A stretch of 64,000 nucleotides of DNA, taken from positions 38,149-102,148 of the forward strand of contig CAJNOL010000812.1 of NCBI GenBank assembly GCA_905250125.1. Direction: 5' to 3'. Position 1 is the stretch's first letter; the number at the start of each line of letters is the position of its first letter. The position numbers and the translations under genes were made by a program. This DNA comes from Rotaria sordida. Lineage: Eukaryota; Rotifera; Eurotatoria; Philodinida; Philodinidae. Shown piece after piece: positions 12,076-24,396 of this stretch. The notes beneath the pieces were generated by a model. It saw only the letters and a program-made list of their open reading frames with translations, ran no database searches and was not told where the DNA came from.

Positions 12076-15000
12076 ATAAACTTAGATAGACGAAATAATT
12101 TTCTTTTGTTTAAAAACAATTAAAATTCCTAATTTTTATTATCATTAAGAAAACATTACACGTACGTGTTACTTTTTAATTCTTTAGAGTATTCATTTTT
12201 TTTTCTTGTTTTCTTATTGATATTCTAATGTATGCATGAATGAATTCTTCTGCGTTGATAATGAGAAAATTATATTCGAAAATACTTTTATCAAATAAGC
12301 AAATCAACATATATCTTTCGTCGCAATAGAAGCCCTTGAGGCCTTCTATAATATTCAAGTATTCATAAATTTTAGATATGATTTTAAGTGTGTTACCGAA
12401 AAGCAAACTCTCATCACATCATGATATTACAAGCAGAAGAAATATAAATATGTTAATGTCCAAATATCTGTTCTCAGACAATATGGCAGAGATTATGATC
12501 TCAGACATCGATGAACAATAAAAATGATTTCTAGAAATTATTCTTATGCATGAGTATTTGATGAGATAGAAGCTCCGAGGGAGTGATGCTTCTAATACGA
12601 GGAGGGAATAGTTTATTAATTTTTTTTTTTTGAGTATTAAATTCCAAGAGAAGATATTTATTATTCTCAGGAATGTCCTGAGAAGATTGATGATTGAGGA
12701 AGTTGATTGGAAGATTTTTGCTAAATTTCATCGAATTTTAAAAGGAAAAGATTAAATGTTCTTCTTGTTGATTAATAAACTAAAAAACAAAAAAAGAAAA
12801 TTATTCAAGAGTGGAAGGGATTCATTCTTGATTACTCTACCATAGAGAATACATAATCTAAAAAATTCTTTATTGTTTTTCTTTAAAATATTACTCAATA
12901 AAACTTTTCAATATTATCTATAAATCAAATTAAACTCGAAGATAAATAAATATTGATAGACAATAGTACTCAAATATACCTAACCTTGGATATTCTTTCA
13001 TTTGTTTTTTTTTCTTATCGAAATTTATTTCCATATACTAAATGTCAATTGAGAGTACTTGTGAACTTTATAACTTTCTAGATGCAATTAATATTAAATA
13101 TAATTTAAAATACGTATATTAAATTAGTTAGTTATTTTCATCTTTTTCGCACGTAAAAAAAAACAAATGGGTTAATATAGTAGGTTAGATAAAAAAAGAA
13201 GCTTGCATTTTTTATAAGCTATTGATAAGCAATGACGTCGCAAATAATTCAAAATTAACTCTGATCTTTTCATGAGTCATATTAGTTCGACATTATCATT
13301 TTTCTTTATTCTCAAAATATATTCATAGGAAAAGAAAGAAAAGCATAATATTTCTATTGACATGCGCAAATGATTTAAAGTCTTTTTTAACTTCATTATG
13401 ATGAAATATTATTGTTTCATACAAACTCGTCAATGCATGACCTTCTTTTTTCTTTTTTTATTCATTCATTCAATCACAAAATAATAATAATAATAATTGC
13501 AATATGTGACTAAGTGTCCATGAGAAATTTTGTTTAATTGAAAGAAAAAACCGGAAAATTTGTACAAATTTTCCGTGAATATTATGATTAATATTCAAAC
13601 TCATATTCATTTGATCATGAATGATTAGTAATATGAGTCATTATATAAATATTACCGATGCCTTACTTATTTTATTGATATTTTATATTTCGCAAAAATA
13701 ATTATTTAGGAAAAAAAAAACAAATATTATCATTTATTAAGATCAGACAATCATGTCGATATTATAAATGATTAATGAACATTGTCATTTATTCGAACAT
13801 GAATTAATAGGTCTAATAAAAGTGAAAAACAATATGAAAACATAAAGTCATAAAAAGTTTGACTAACACAAAATCATTCGTTGTTTGTGATTCAAGTAAT
13901 CAACAAATATCTTCATAGGACACTAGTTTTTCATTGATTCTATACAAGTTGCACGGTTCCCTCTGAATTTACATTACATGCCTATTTCTTTCTATCAATC
14001 GATTGCTGAATCATTAGTTTCAACTGTTTGCACAATTGCATCATTCAAGTCTACACAACTGTATACATCAAATTTTCAATGAAAAATAGTCATAATAATA
14101 TTGTTTCTAAGAAAAATATTTTTTTTATTATGTATTGATGAAAAAAATTTTTTTAATTTCTAATTTTTCAAAGAAGAGAACTCTGAAAATATTGAACCGA
14201 TTCGAATATTTCCATTAGAAATAATATCATATTCGTTTTTATCAAAACGATCATGAATCAAATAGAATGTTGTTAGATACACTTATTTCAATGACATCGT
14301 ATATTATATGATACTTGAATTTGACAAAATAATGACATAAATGTGAATTTTTCATTTGTGTAAATCTTAGTTTCTATTGATTCATCTTGTTTGAACAATG
14401 ATGAAATATTTCGATTCATAGAAATGCTCTACTTTTTTTCTGTAGTTTTTTTTTTATGATAATGGTTACTTGTTTGTCAAGTAGAAGTAACTGGTGTCCA
14501 TAGAAACATGCCTATTGTAATTTAATAGCAGCACATAAAGAATATTTTCTTATAATAATCATAATTTTGTTTGAAAATATTAAACATAATATGCATATAT
14601 TTTGAATCATACCTTTTGTATATGAGAATATGCCTAATTAAGCTTTTCAATTCGATCGAGATTTTTCTATCATAGGATACTGTAAAAAAATTTTCTTTCA
14701 TATTTCTCTATGACAATTTGATTCAATGCAAATGAAGAGTAATGTACTAAAAACAAAAAAAAACATTTTTTTGGTATTCTTTCGCCCACTATTGAATTGC
14801 TGACTCAATAATTGGGCGCAATGTCCAAATAATTATTGAAGTACTGTATTTTTTTAAGCGACAAAAAAAAATTCAAGTGTAGTGAAGTATAGGTATGAAG
14901 TGTGAAATGGGTAAAACGAAAAAAAAAAAGAAAATGAAGCAACAGCATCAGACAAATAAATTATTTTTCTACGTTTTTAAATAAGCGCCCTTCACGTTGT

Positions 15001-16457
15001 TGCCCCATTACGTTTTTGTCACTCTCCAAGTGAGTATATATCATACATAGAGAACAACCGTATATAGTCACTTATTATCGCTCTCGTCACCATTTACCTC
15101 TTACACATCTGATTCTTCTAGAAGTAAGTATACGAGCGAACAAGAAGAAAAAATAAGGTATTAATGATGACGTTATCGAACAAGCGAAGAGAGAATTTTT
15201 TTTCTTTTTTCTTTTCTTATATTCTTTGATATCGATTTATGAGTGGGATGAATAAGGAAAGAAAGCCTAAACAATCGTTTGTTTTTTTGTGTTATTTATA
15301 ATTATTCCATATATATATATATATATATGTATAGGATCAATAAGTAAAACAACGTCATCAAATTACGCAAACCTATCATTAGCACAAGTTATATAATCGA
15401 TTAAATAATAAACAAATAAATTTTGTACTTTAGCAATAATATCATAGGACAACTGAGGTCTATTGTACTTAGAAGCGAATGTTTTTTTCAGAGAAAAATC
15501 TGTATTTAGAGGTAATCTGTTACAATTTTAATAATATTCTGACTCATTTGTATAGACCAATTATTTAAAGAAATACAAGTCATAAACAAAAGCAAAACTC
15601 AAATTGACTTTTTTTTTGTTAATCTTAAGGTCTTTATTTTTATAATGGTAGTCACTTATGATTATCAAAAGCATATTATGTATACTTCAAATTATTCTCT
15701 CAAAGAAATATGACACGATATTATTTTATAAGAATCAGGTGATGCTTAAACTTTCAAAAAGATTTCTTTGTAGAAAAAAGAAAAGGGGTGCACAGAGATA
15801 TAGGAGAAACAAACACTCGAAAATTATCGCTATCAACCTCGTTCCTAAAAAGCTTTATACTTGCCTTATCAAGCAAATATTTGCAAAAAACCTTGGATTT
15901 TTTTATAATCAACAAAGTTTTATTCAAGTAAGAATATCATCTAGATAATAAATGTCATTGTAGTCTATAGATAGTTTACAGCTATTTTCATTGCATCCTT
16001 AAAGAAGTCTAATATAATTCTTTCTTTTTCTTTTAAAGTCTAAAATACAATGTGTATCTAACGACATCTATTATAAATTAATTTTTAATATTGAGATAAT
16101 TAAAGATAGAAACAAATCTTTTTTACGTTTGTAAATTAAAAATAGTTTTATATGATTAATAATTGTATAAAAATAGGAAAAAAAAAATACTTATTAGTTT
16201 TATTTATTTTCTCTTTCTTCTTTGCCCTTGATACCTATATATATTGTGTCAGCTTTGTAGTAAACAAATAAACATGTCAAAAAAAGAAGAAAAAAAGAGC
16301 GAAACTTGATAAGCTACAGAAAGAAAAAAAAAAATCCATTTTTATAATAATAATAACAATTCCAATGTGAGTAATAAATGAAATAAAAAAAAAAAAAAAG
16401 AAAAATTTCTAAGTTTATATTTTTTAATACTTCATTTTGTTTTTTTTCATGCAAGGT
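12076..16457. other. Gene-free intergenic stretch upstream of the DUSP gene
   Basis: This is 4.4 kb of AT-rich DNA without a reading frame that has the codon style of the confirmed genes. The part around 14985-15130 is compositionally distinct, with C-rich stretches such as CGCCCTTCACGTTGTTGCCCC, and ends in a strong donor-like GTAAGTATAC at 15123. It could be the promoter and a non-coding first exon of the phosphatase gene, whose first coding exon has a splice acceptor directly before its ATG. An (AT)n run lies at 15309-15329. Confidence 0.45.
15309..15329 (+). repeat. (AT)n microsatellite
   Basis: Uninterrupted AT dinucleotides. Similar tracts occur at 19420-19439, 27034-27052 and 42466-42484. 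Confidence 0.8.
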
Positions 16458-18128
16458 ATGAGTCGTATTTATAATGATTATGTTTTGGCAGAAAAAACAA
16501 TGAATACATTTACAAACATTGATAAATCTACAAAGACTACAACAACTAAAAGAGCACCATTAACAAAAGCATACAGTTGTTCTGATGCATTACCATCAAA
16601 TTCAACTGATCATTGTGCATTTATAACACCGACACAATTTGTTGAATTAGTTCATAATTCTAATGCACAAAAAATGCCTATACTTGATTGTCGTTCACAA
16701 ATGGATTTCGGTTGTGAACGTATACGTTCATCACATAATATAAATTGTCGAACGAAAATTATGGCAAGAAAATTAACTTCAAAACGTTTAGAAGATATTG
16801 AACCAAATTTATCATCATCATTAAGTAATTCTGATACAGTTATTCTATATGATCAATCAACTGATTTACGAGCAGAAGAAAAAATGAATTCTCTTCCGAT
16901 TAATCTTGTTGTACAAGCAGCACAAAAATCAAATAAAAAGGTTCAAATTATTCAAGGTAGAACAAAAAAAAAAAAACATGAAATTTATGTTTAGTAAAAA
17001 AAAAATTTTTTATAGGAGGTTTAGATGCTGTTAAAACAGAATATCCAGATTTTATTGAATGTCCAACGGGAACATTCAAAGATGAACAAGATCTTACTCC
17101 CCCACCACCAAGTCCCGATGCAATTGATAAAGAAAATGTTGTTATGACAGAAATTTTACCACATATATTTGTTGGTATGTATGAATTATAAGAAAAAAGA
17201 AAAAATTTTTTTGCATAATTATATGATTAAATTTAGAAAAAGAAAAGAAACAGAATTTTCATGAAAATTAATTAAAGCCAAAAGAATATGAAACGACGTA
17301 AAAAAACAGAAGACATAAAGAAAAAAAGAATCCATTGGTTGAAGTGCGCATTATTAACTGACTCACTATGAAAACATTGAGTAATTGAAGGTTGAAGGAT
17401 AAGATAAAGAAAAAAGGTTTTTTATTGAAGTCCAATGTTATATGATATGAAAGCCAAAAGCAAAATAATATTTTAATTAATAAAAATAAAAGATATATGA
17501 TATAAATATATTTTTTTTTTAGGTAATATTCTCGATGCACAAACTTGTGATCGTTTAATTCAGAATGGTATTACACATATTGTTAATTGTACACCTGATT
17601 TACCTTTTTATTGGGAAAAGAAATATGAATATATGCGAGTAGATATACTCGATTCACCATCACAAAATATTCGTAAACATTTCGAAGATTTTATATCATT
17701 TATCGGTAAGTTTTATTTTTATTTTTTGTCTTTCATTATATCGAAATTTAGATAATGCTTTACGTATAAAAACAAATAATGTTCTTGTTCATTGTTCGGC
17801 TGGTATCAGTCGTAGTCCAACATTAGTACTTGCTTATATGATGAAAAAAAATCGTTGGACATTAGATGAAGCATTTGATAAAATGCGTAAATTACGTCAA
17901 ATAGTTGATCCAAATGTAAGTTTTATTATTCAATTAAGAGAATGGGAAAAATATATTATGACAACCATAACAACAACACCATCAACATCAACAGACATGA
18001 ATGATGATAATTCAGGGATAAATAACAGTAATAGCACAAGGTCAACATCAAATGCATATTGTGGTTCATCTTCAAAAAATAAAACAGATACAAAAACATG
18101 TACCGATTCTGCTATTATTGTTAATTAA
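16458..18128 (+). CDS. Dual-specificity MAP-kinase phosphatase (rhodanese + DSP domains)
   Basis: Exons 16458-16956, 17016-17174, 17523-17705 and 17752-18128 encode 405 aa. Residues about 55-165 form the rhodanese/CH2-like, non-catalytic MAPK-binding half (PILDCRSQMDFGCERIRSSHNINC). Residues about 210-350 form the phosphatase domain: ILPHIFVGN, VDILDSP with the general-acid Asp, and the P-loop HCSAGISRS with Cys295 and Arg301. All catalytic residues are present, so an active enzyme that removes phosphate from Thr and Tyr of MAP kinases is expected. The linker has a proline run (TPPPPSP). The C-terminal 60 residues are Thr/Ser/Asn-rich and unconserved. An AG acceptor lies 2 bp before the ATG, so a 5' UTR exon is likely. 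The closest human relatives are the DUSP1/6/10/16 group; I cannot choose among them. Confidence 0.92.
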
Positions 18129-20987
18129 TTAAATATACTCTACTTTTCTAATGTGTCTTTATCTCAAGAACAATCAACATCAGCAAATAAATAGCTGACA
18201 AAAAAAAAACAATGCAATTTTTCTTTTCATTTTTATTTTTAAAATATGTAAATATTTACTAATGGTTATATCAATAGAAAATTGAAAAGGTGTTTATCAT
18301 CTTTTCGACAAAAAACAAAAAAATTTATGTGTCATGTTTTATCATACGTATATTTAGAATTGAGCAGCATTCGTTTTTGTTTTGTTTTTTTTTGTCTTCC
18401 AGTTTCATTTATTTTTTTTTATAATTTTGTGTTATTGTTTTCTTCTTGACTTTATATTGATCGATCTATTTTTGTATATTATTATCGTAGTGTAACGACT
18501 GAGCAAAATGCTATTACACTAACTATAAATTCTCTATAGACTCGCTTGGTTTATATTCAATCATGTAGATGATATTCTTTATTTTTTTCGTTTTCTCGTT
18601 TTTTTTTTTTGTGTAATTTTTCTGCTCGAAGATAAATATATGATGATTACCAGCGAAAAAGGACCTGATGATACTCTCGTTTTTTTTACCTTTTTTTTTT
18701 GGTTGATAACGAAGGCCACAGTAAAACAAAGAGGAAGGGTTTGTCACGATAAATTTGATATAATAAAAACAAAAAAAAGCAACGAAATTATACAGATGGA
18801 ATTTCAATTCAAATAAGAAGGGTTATGAATAATTTTCGATAGAGATCTAAACTTTGTGAATTGATATAAAACTTTATTCTATTTTCTTTTTTTTGTTTCG
18901 AGTCATTGCATTGGTTTATTTTATTATCCTATTAATTTATTAATGAAATTAATAAAAGTATTAGAGATTTAATATATATTTAATTAGGAGAAAACGAACA
19001 ATTATAAACGGCTTATATTATTATCGATAATTTTATATCACGAATTTGATCTTTTCTCATGCTATATTTACGTTAACGTTCATCGTACTTAATCTTTTTT
19101 TTTTTGTATTTCATTTGACAACTTGATAAATATGCATTCGTATTACTACTGTCAACTGTAAAGTATTTTTAATAAAAAACAAAAAAAAAACTATATTGAA
19201 TCTTAATATCGTATTTGACTTTTTCACACGTAAGTTTCATTTATAAAAAAAAAATATATACTCTTATTAAAAACCTTTTTACCGATGATTTTTTTTTTCT
19301 TCGATATATTTTATGTATTATCAACTATACTTTATTTTTTGTTGTGCTTGATTTTTTTTCATTTTATAATTACCATCACTCAATGATTGATTGTACTGAT
19401 TGATACACCTAGAAAAAACTATATATATATATATATAGTTATATACATACTTGTTTTTTATGGTCATCAGTATTTGCTAAAAAGAAAATGACAGAGATAT
19501 AATGAAGAAAAATGTACTGGATATATTTTCTCTTGACTTATCTAACCTATATGGATGAAATACATTTCTTTATGCTAGAATAAATACTTTATGCATGAAA
19601 TAACTTGCTACTTATCGTATTCGAACTGTCAACAACGAAATAAATATCGACATGTACGAAAAAAAAATATGATATTAGTGAATATGACAATTATTAATTA
19701 TGGTTATTTATTCAAATTTGAAGGTTACGATAAAAAAAAAAACACATTCAAAATGCTCTTATCAACTTCAATAGCTATGATTTATTGGTTTTTTCAATAA
19801 ATTTTAATTGATATATTAAAATACGTCTAAAGTAAATGATGAATATAACCTGGTCAGTTCAGTTAAGTTCAATTGTATACGATAAATTTTATATTGAAGG
19901 ATAGTCGATAGTGTCCATTGAAGCGTATCTACATACGAGCAATGAAATAAAATGAATAACGAAAAAATGAATGTCATACGACAGATAAGACAATGTCTGT
20001 GTATCCTTCTTCGCATGTCTAACTGCTTTTTTTTTAATTCGTCTGGACTTTTCTTTTGTTTTCATGTAACATTAAACAGTGATGGATGACAATCTTAATC
20101 CTTAAAAGAATGATAAGCGTTTTTTTTTCTCACATTCGTTTGATTATTCCCATTGTCTTCATAATACAATAAAATATACTCAATAACCATATTTCATCCC
20201 ATTTTTGTCCCTAGATCATTCAGTTTTAATTTATTCCTTACAATAAGAGAAAGAGAAAGAGAGAGAGAGAGAGAAGAAGGAGAATAACGAAAAAAAAAAT
20301 CGAACAGTTTATTTTCTAACATGTAATTTGTTTAATGATGAACACAGGATAAGAAAGTTAAGTGAACATTTTTAAAAAAATTGTGTTTAATTTTTAATGA
20401 TACTTCTTCTATACTACACTATACGATCACACATTTGATAGTCAATTTAACATTTGATAATTTTTATGAAAAAAATCAGATTATACTATAGTATACATTT
20501 TTTTTATGCGCTTTTGTTTCGTTTTTTTTGTACTTGAACTTGTCTTTCTTCGAACTTTTGTTAATGATAAATATGTTCTTGACATCGATGTTCAATGACT
20601 TGGATATATAGATGCTTTAATCGAAATAAGCATTGAAATTCATTGTATATCGATGTTGAAGAGTATGTAAATTCATAAACCTAAGTTCTTCGTATTAAAA
20701 ATATTCATTTAGATTTTATAATATTATATGAAAATGAAAAACGTTAAATAATGTTATTTATTATAAATATTTATCGTTTCTCATATTTCTCTTTCGTAGT
20801 AATTCAGGTCAAATTAGGATATGATCTTAGTAAGATAGTGTGAGAATGCAATGAGTGTGAAACTCAATTAGAACGAATCATATCATGATGAGACACATAC
20901 AAGAAATGAAATGAACGAAATTCAAATCAAATTTGCTTATCTGTTTGATAAATGTAATAGACTTTTTTTTTCTTATCACTTTTGTAG
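18129..20987. other. Intergenic stretch between the DUSP and PTB-like genes
   Basis: AT-rich DNA with long T- and A-runs, an (AT)n tract at 19420-19439 and a purine (GA)n tract at 20245-20280. The first several hundred bases are presumably the DUSP 3' UTR. The reading frames present are rich in Phe/Lys/Ile runs translated from homopolymers and I do not regard them as genes. Confidence 0.5.
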
Positions 20988-20990
20988 AAT

Positions 20991-23900
20991 ATGTTCAACA
21001 AAATACAACACGGTTCGATGCAACAATCAAAACATTCTAAACATCATAATGATTATCAACATCATCATCATCATCGTCATCGTCATCATCATCGATCAAA
21101 ACGATCATCGCCTATACCGATCAATGGTGATAATACTGATCAATATTTATATCATAATGGTTATCATCAAACAACTATTCCAACTCCAATACCATTACCA
21201 TTATCACCAATGATTCAATGCTCCGCTTATTTTATTCATCGACTTGACTTAGATAATTATACGGTAAATACATTAAGACAAACAGTTGATAGAATTGTAT
21301 CAGGACCAAAATCAAAAGGTTAGTAAAAAACAAAAAAAAACAATAAGCGACAAATATTTTTTTGTTTATTGTCTTCATAACAACAATTCAAAACAAAAAA
21401 TAAATAAATTGTATATTTATCATAGGATTGAAAGTAAAATTATCTTTGCCAGATGATGGTTTAATTATTGATAATATACCTGATCCAAATCAATCATGGA
21501 TGTATAAAAGATCTGAATTATTATATTTTTGGTATGATTCACATTATTTAAATATAGTTGTTATCATAACAAATAATCGTTCATCTTATCATGCAACTGG
21601 ACTTTATTCAGCATCAATATTTCGTTTACGTGGAAATGAATCAGTTCAATTATTTATTCAACGAGCACAAGAATTTTTTGCTCATTTATCAGCATTTCCT
21701 ATGTCAAAAAGTAGTTCAAAAATATTACCTACACAAGGAATTTCTGTAGATAATTGGATAACTGATAATGGTAAAATAAAACGTAAAGATAGAACTAAAC
21801 ATCATTCAATAACAAGAAAAGAACCAGATATTGAATTAACTCGTTCATTACAAACAAGTCCTGTTCGTGCAACTTCAAGAACAGAATTTGAACCTGAAAA
21901 ATTAAAAACAACAGATTCAAGTTTAAATCTATATAATCATCGAACATTTAATGAAACACCAATGTTAAATGATGCACAAATAGCAAATTTAATGAAATTT
22001 GATAATAATTATAATCATATCAATGACAATAATATATTATCACCATCAAATAATAATATTAATAATAATAATAATATTTCAGGTGATTTAGTTGCTGTAT
22101 TAATACGTGAATTAAAAGAATTACGAACTGAAATAGCTGAATTAAAATTCGAAGCAAGATATACACCAGTACATACAACAATGGCTAGTCCACCATTTAT
22201 TTTTGATGGTATAAAAGAAAGTTTAAATTCATCACCATCATTTGTTAAATTACGATTACATTCAGATATTGATGCTGAAACACAAACTGATTTTGGTTTA
22301 ATGAATCATCAACAACAAGAATTTTCAAATAAAAATAAAACTTCAATAACAAATACAAAAAAAAAGGAACGTTCAAATAAAACAATTAATAGATATATAT
22401 CTTCAAATAATATTGAAACTAATCAACAAGGTAAATTATTTTTTATTTTGAATTATTATTCATTTAACCAAACAAATACCAACGATAGTTTGATACTTAA
22501 ACATTCAGCCATTATCAGGACATTTTCGGGTTGAAATGTTCTTCCAAAATTATAATTTTATTTTCAAGAATAGAAATTTTGAAAGTCATTCTTCTAGATA
22601 TGTAAGGCTGCTGTCAGAATAAAGAAATGCTTATTTGAACTTTTAAAGTTTACGATTCCTAAGAATGTTTTTATTCATTTTTCTTATCTAAAAAACTTCT
22701 CAATATAGAAAATTTTATCCACAGTCACCACTAGAGCCAATCGTGCCCAAGATTTTTGATCGCTTAAATTTTTTGGATTCAAGCACGATGATAAATCAGT
22801 TCTGATAGATATATTCAAAAAGTGTTTCATTGTTCGTTTTTTGTCTTCATAAAACGAACAAAATTTTGAAAAAATTCACAATGCATTGTAATGTATCAAA
22901 ACTTTCTTCAGAGCTGGATTCGACTCGGACCTACTCGGGTCCGAGTCCTATTCGACAGGCTCTAGTCGCTACTATCGAATGGAAAAAGAAGTAATATTAA
23001 ATATCATGGGGCTATATCTTTTCTTACGAAATAAGTCATTTCGACAAAACACTAATTTCTATATTTAAACTCTTACAGATATTGTTGATATATATGATCA
23101 CACATCATATATCAATAATGTCTCGTCTGGAGAAGAAATATGTGTCAAAATAGTTAGAATAAAACAATTACTCCGTGATTTTAAATAGTGTTTGATATTT
23201 TAATCTCACAAGAATTATACTAAGATAAATTTTGAATTCTTTTTATAGATCCAAAGTTGATGAATTTTTCTTCAACAAATGGTTCATCTAATGGAATAAT
23301 TTCTTCATCTACAACACAAGATGAATATCGAACAAAAACAAATTTATTAAAACCACGTGGTTTATTAAGACCATCTGAAAATGGTCATACTCATTCAAAT
23401 AATTCGATATCCTCGAAAATATTCGATAAAAATCAAATAATATCAAATTCTATTGAAGAAGATTCGTCTTTAAAAATGACATCTGTAACTGTTGAGAAAG
23501 AAATACCAAAACTTTTTCCTACGAAAGTTTATTCTGCTCCAATCGATGGAAAATCTTCATTAACAATAAAACATAGTGATATTACAAATTTTCGTCCATC
23601 TCTAATAGGTACTGTTACACATCCGGAACATTTCTATGAAAATATACCTATTTCAATTAAAACGGATTCAAATCAAAATTTTTTTATTAATGGTAATAAT
23701 CAAAAAGAAAAAACATCTCAACTTTATGTTAATATTACTAATGATCCTAATACTGAACTTCAACAACAATATCTTACACAATTATTTGGAACACAACGTG
23801 GATTATCATTACTTCTTCAACGACAATCAACATCATCTAATTCACCTTCACTTTCAGAAGAAGATAATTCTATAATACAAGATACAACATCAAATAATCA

Positions 23901-24273
23901 TCAATATGGTCAACCAGTTGTTTTTGCTAATTATTTAACAAATCCATTATTTAATGTTGATAAAGAATTGTTAGCAAATACAATAGCTAATCAATTTGGT
24001 GTTGATTATAATTCACCATATTTATCACAACTTATTGCAAATCAACATTTATTTGTTACAGATAAACGTACATTTGCTAATATGATTTGGCAAATAACAC
24101 CTGAAGAAGAAGAAGCTCTATGTGCATCACCAATAACAATAGCATCAAATATTATTATTAAAAATACATATGATTCAAATAATTCAATAGCTAAATCTAT
24201 ATTAAAATCAAATAGACATTCTCGTTCTATATCAAAAAAATCACGTATTACTTGGGATAATACATTAGAATAG
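20991..24273 (+). CDS. Uncharacterised protein with an N-terminal His-rich tract and PTB/PID-like domain
   Basis: Exons 20991-21318, 21426-22430 and 23249-24273 give 785 aa in frame. A splice acceptor (ttttgtag) 4 bp before the ATG implies a non-coding 5' exon. Residues about 25-36 are almost pure His/Arg. Residues about 78-210 (CSAYFIHRLD... LKVKLSLPDDGLIID ... LLYFWYDSHYLNIVVIITN ... VQLFIQRAQEFFAHL) have the order and pattern of a phosphotyrosine-binding domain: a beta strand, a 'dGl' turn, a 'yc..d' strand and a final amphipathic helix. This is a pattern call without a database search. A short probable helix (LVAVLIRELKELRTEIAELK) at about 330 could form a coiled coil. The rest is Asn/Ser-rich and probably disordered, ending in a basic stretch (KSNRHSRSISKKSRITW). 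I do not recognise the family. Confidence 0.8.
22431..23248. repeat. Repeat-bearing intron of the PTB-like gene
   Basis: This is the longest intron of the gene. Inside, ACTAGAGCC (22730-22738) and GGCTCTAGT (22958-22966) face each other and enclose a GC-rich core, CTCGGACCTACTCGGGTCCGAG (22924-22945), that is itself an inverted repeat. This looks like a short terminal-inverted-repeat element of about 240 bp. The 23188-23230 part carries the right-end motif (GTGTTTGATATTTTAAT) of another dispersed family. Confidence 0.6.
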
Positions 24274-24396
24274 TTATCAATTTATAATAACTATCCATTT
24301 GTGTTATGTTTAGAAAATATTTTTGTTATGTCATTGAATAATTATCATTTTAATATATAATATTTACTATGTAAAAATATTCTCAAATCTTTGTTT

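Noticed and set aside
11824-12123. 99-codon frame across the GGACGG tract
   Set aside because: Its Gly/Arg/Pro content comes from the tandem repeat; no start context or splice structure, and it ends in the hairpin.
15658-15948. 96-codon basic reading frame upstream of the DUSP gene
   Set aside because: Codon use does not match the confirmed genes, no motif, and the surrounding sequence is repeat-like AT-rich DNA.
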